Source of the DNA: Clostridia bacterium
GTDB lineage: Bacteria; Bacillota; Clostridia; Christensenellales; Borkfalkiaceae
DNA: 5,751 bases
Assembly (NCBI GenBank): GCA_017501125.1
Contig: JAFVXN010000167.1
Location: forward strand, 1 to 5,751
Reading direction: 5' to 3'
Shown here: positions 5,527 through 5,751 of the stretch, one piece after another
Layout: each line of letters starts with the position of its first letter
Numbering within the stretch: the stretch's first letter is position 1
Position numbers and translations under genes: made by a program
The notes under the pieces: generated by a model
Databases searched by the model: none
What the model was told of the DNA's origin: nothing
What the model saw: only the letters and a program-made list of their open reading frames with translations

Positions 5527-5751
5527 TTACCCCCAGATTTCTTTGGCAATCGCCTTCGCCTCCGCGACGGATTTTGCCGCGAAAAGTCTATCCTTATACG
5601 CCGCGGCACCGCGCTCCCCTTTGACGTAAAACGCCGCCATTTTTCTCATAAACACGGTGGCGAATTTCTCGCCGTATATCGCCAAAGTCTCGTCTGCCTG
5701 CGCCTCGAATAAGTCGTATTTGTCGCGTTTTTTCTCGCCCGTAAAATCGCA
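5527..5751 (-). CDS. dus: tRNA-dihydrouridine synthase, C-terminal part (5' end outside window)
   Basis: The - strand frame is open from the right edge of the window and ends with TAA at 5527-5529, giving the last 74 residues. The stretch with FMRKMAAFYVKGERGAAAYKD matches the C-terminal helical tRNA-binding domain of Dus enzymes, whose usual form is MRKHAAWYLKG followed by G-A-A. Upstream of it are the LFEAQADE and IYGEK segments that fit the same domain. Dus proteins are FMN-dependent enzymes that reduce specific uridines in the tRNA D-loop to dihydrouridine with NADPH. The FMN-binding TIM barrel and catalytic Cys are beyond the window, so the subfamily (DusB-like is most likely in Bacillota) is inferred. 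The gene is codirectional with gyrBA but separated by two terminators, so it is probably a separate transcription unit. Confidence 0.8.
   Translation of the reverse strand, partial: CDFTGEKKRDKYDLFEAQADETLAIYGEKFATVFMRKMAAFYVKGERGAAAYKDRLFAAKSVAEAKAIAKEIWG

Noticed and set aside
5434..5532. Short - strand open stretch ending in ARARADDKLD and a stop at the terminator
   Set aside because: It looks like a gene tail before a terminator, but it reads through the dus terminator stem, overlaps the dus 3' end in another frame and contains no plausible start codon.
5509..5712. 67-codon + strand open frame opposite dus
   Set aside because: It is a shadow of the dus coding frame, with no ribosome binding site, and its start falls next to the dus terminator.

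Overview
This is an ordinary chromosomal housekeeping segment from what is most likely an uncultured, gut-type Clostridia member (Bacillota). The taxonomic guess rests on the compact GyrB without the roughly 170-residue Gram-negative insert, the gyrB-gyrA operon, purine-rich Shine-Dalgarno sites and balanced base composition. The genus cannot be named from the window alone.

Layout, left to right. (1) Positions 1-549, + strand: the 3' end of a P-type cation-transporting ATPase gene, covering the last four membrane helices. (2) Positions 550-724: a convergent intergenic region with two hairpin terminators. Between them lies a degenerate 7-bp-period repeat folded around an imperfect palindrome. 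(3) Positions 725-3280, - strand: gyrA. (4) Positions 3294-5276, - strand: gyrB, upstream of gyrA in the same operon with a 13-nt gap; the gyrA ribosome binding site overlaps the gyrB stop codon. (5) Positions 5277-5526: the gyrBA control region (untranslated leader with a palindrome, extended -10 promoter, a second dyad across the -35/spacer, two inverted DnaA-box-like 9-mers), followed upstream by two terminators. (6) Positions 5527-5751, - strand: the 3' end of a tRNA-dihydrouridine synthase gene.

GyrB (ATPase/TOPRIM) and GyrA (breakage-reunion plus DNA-wrapping domain) form the A2B2 DNA gyrase that introduces negative supercoils. Translation from one mRNA with tight spacing would keep the subunits near stoichiometric. 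The flanking ATPase and dus genes look functionally unrelated and are insulated by terminators.

I found no mobile element, CRISPR array, RNA gene or novel multigene system. The points worth a second look are the architecture of the gyrB leader and promoter, the heptad-repeat palindrome, and several non-consensus residues at normally conserved gyrase positions: GyrB Gln159 at the aminocoumarin Arg position, GyrA Asn44-Lys45, GyrA Asp347, and a Lys-to-Val change in the blade-1 GyrA box.
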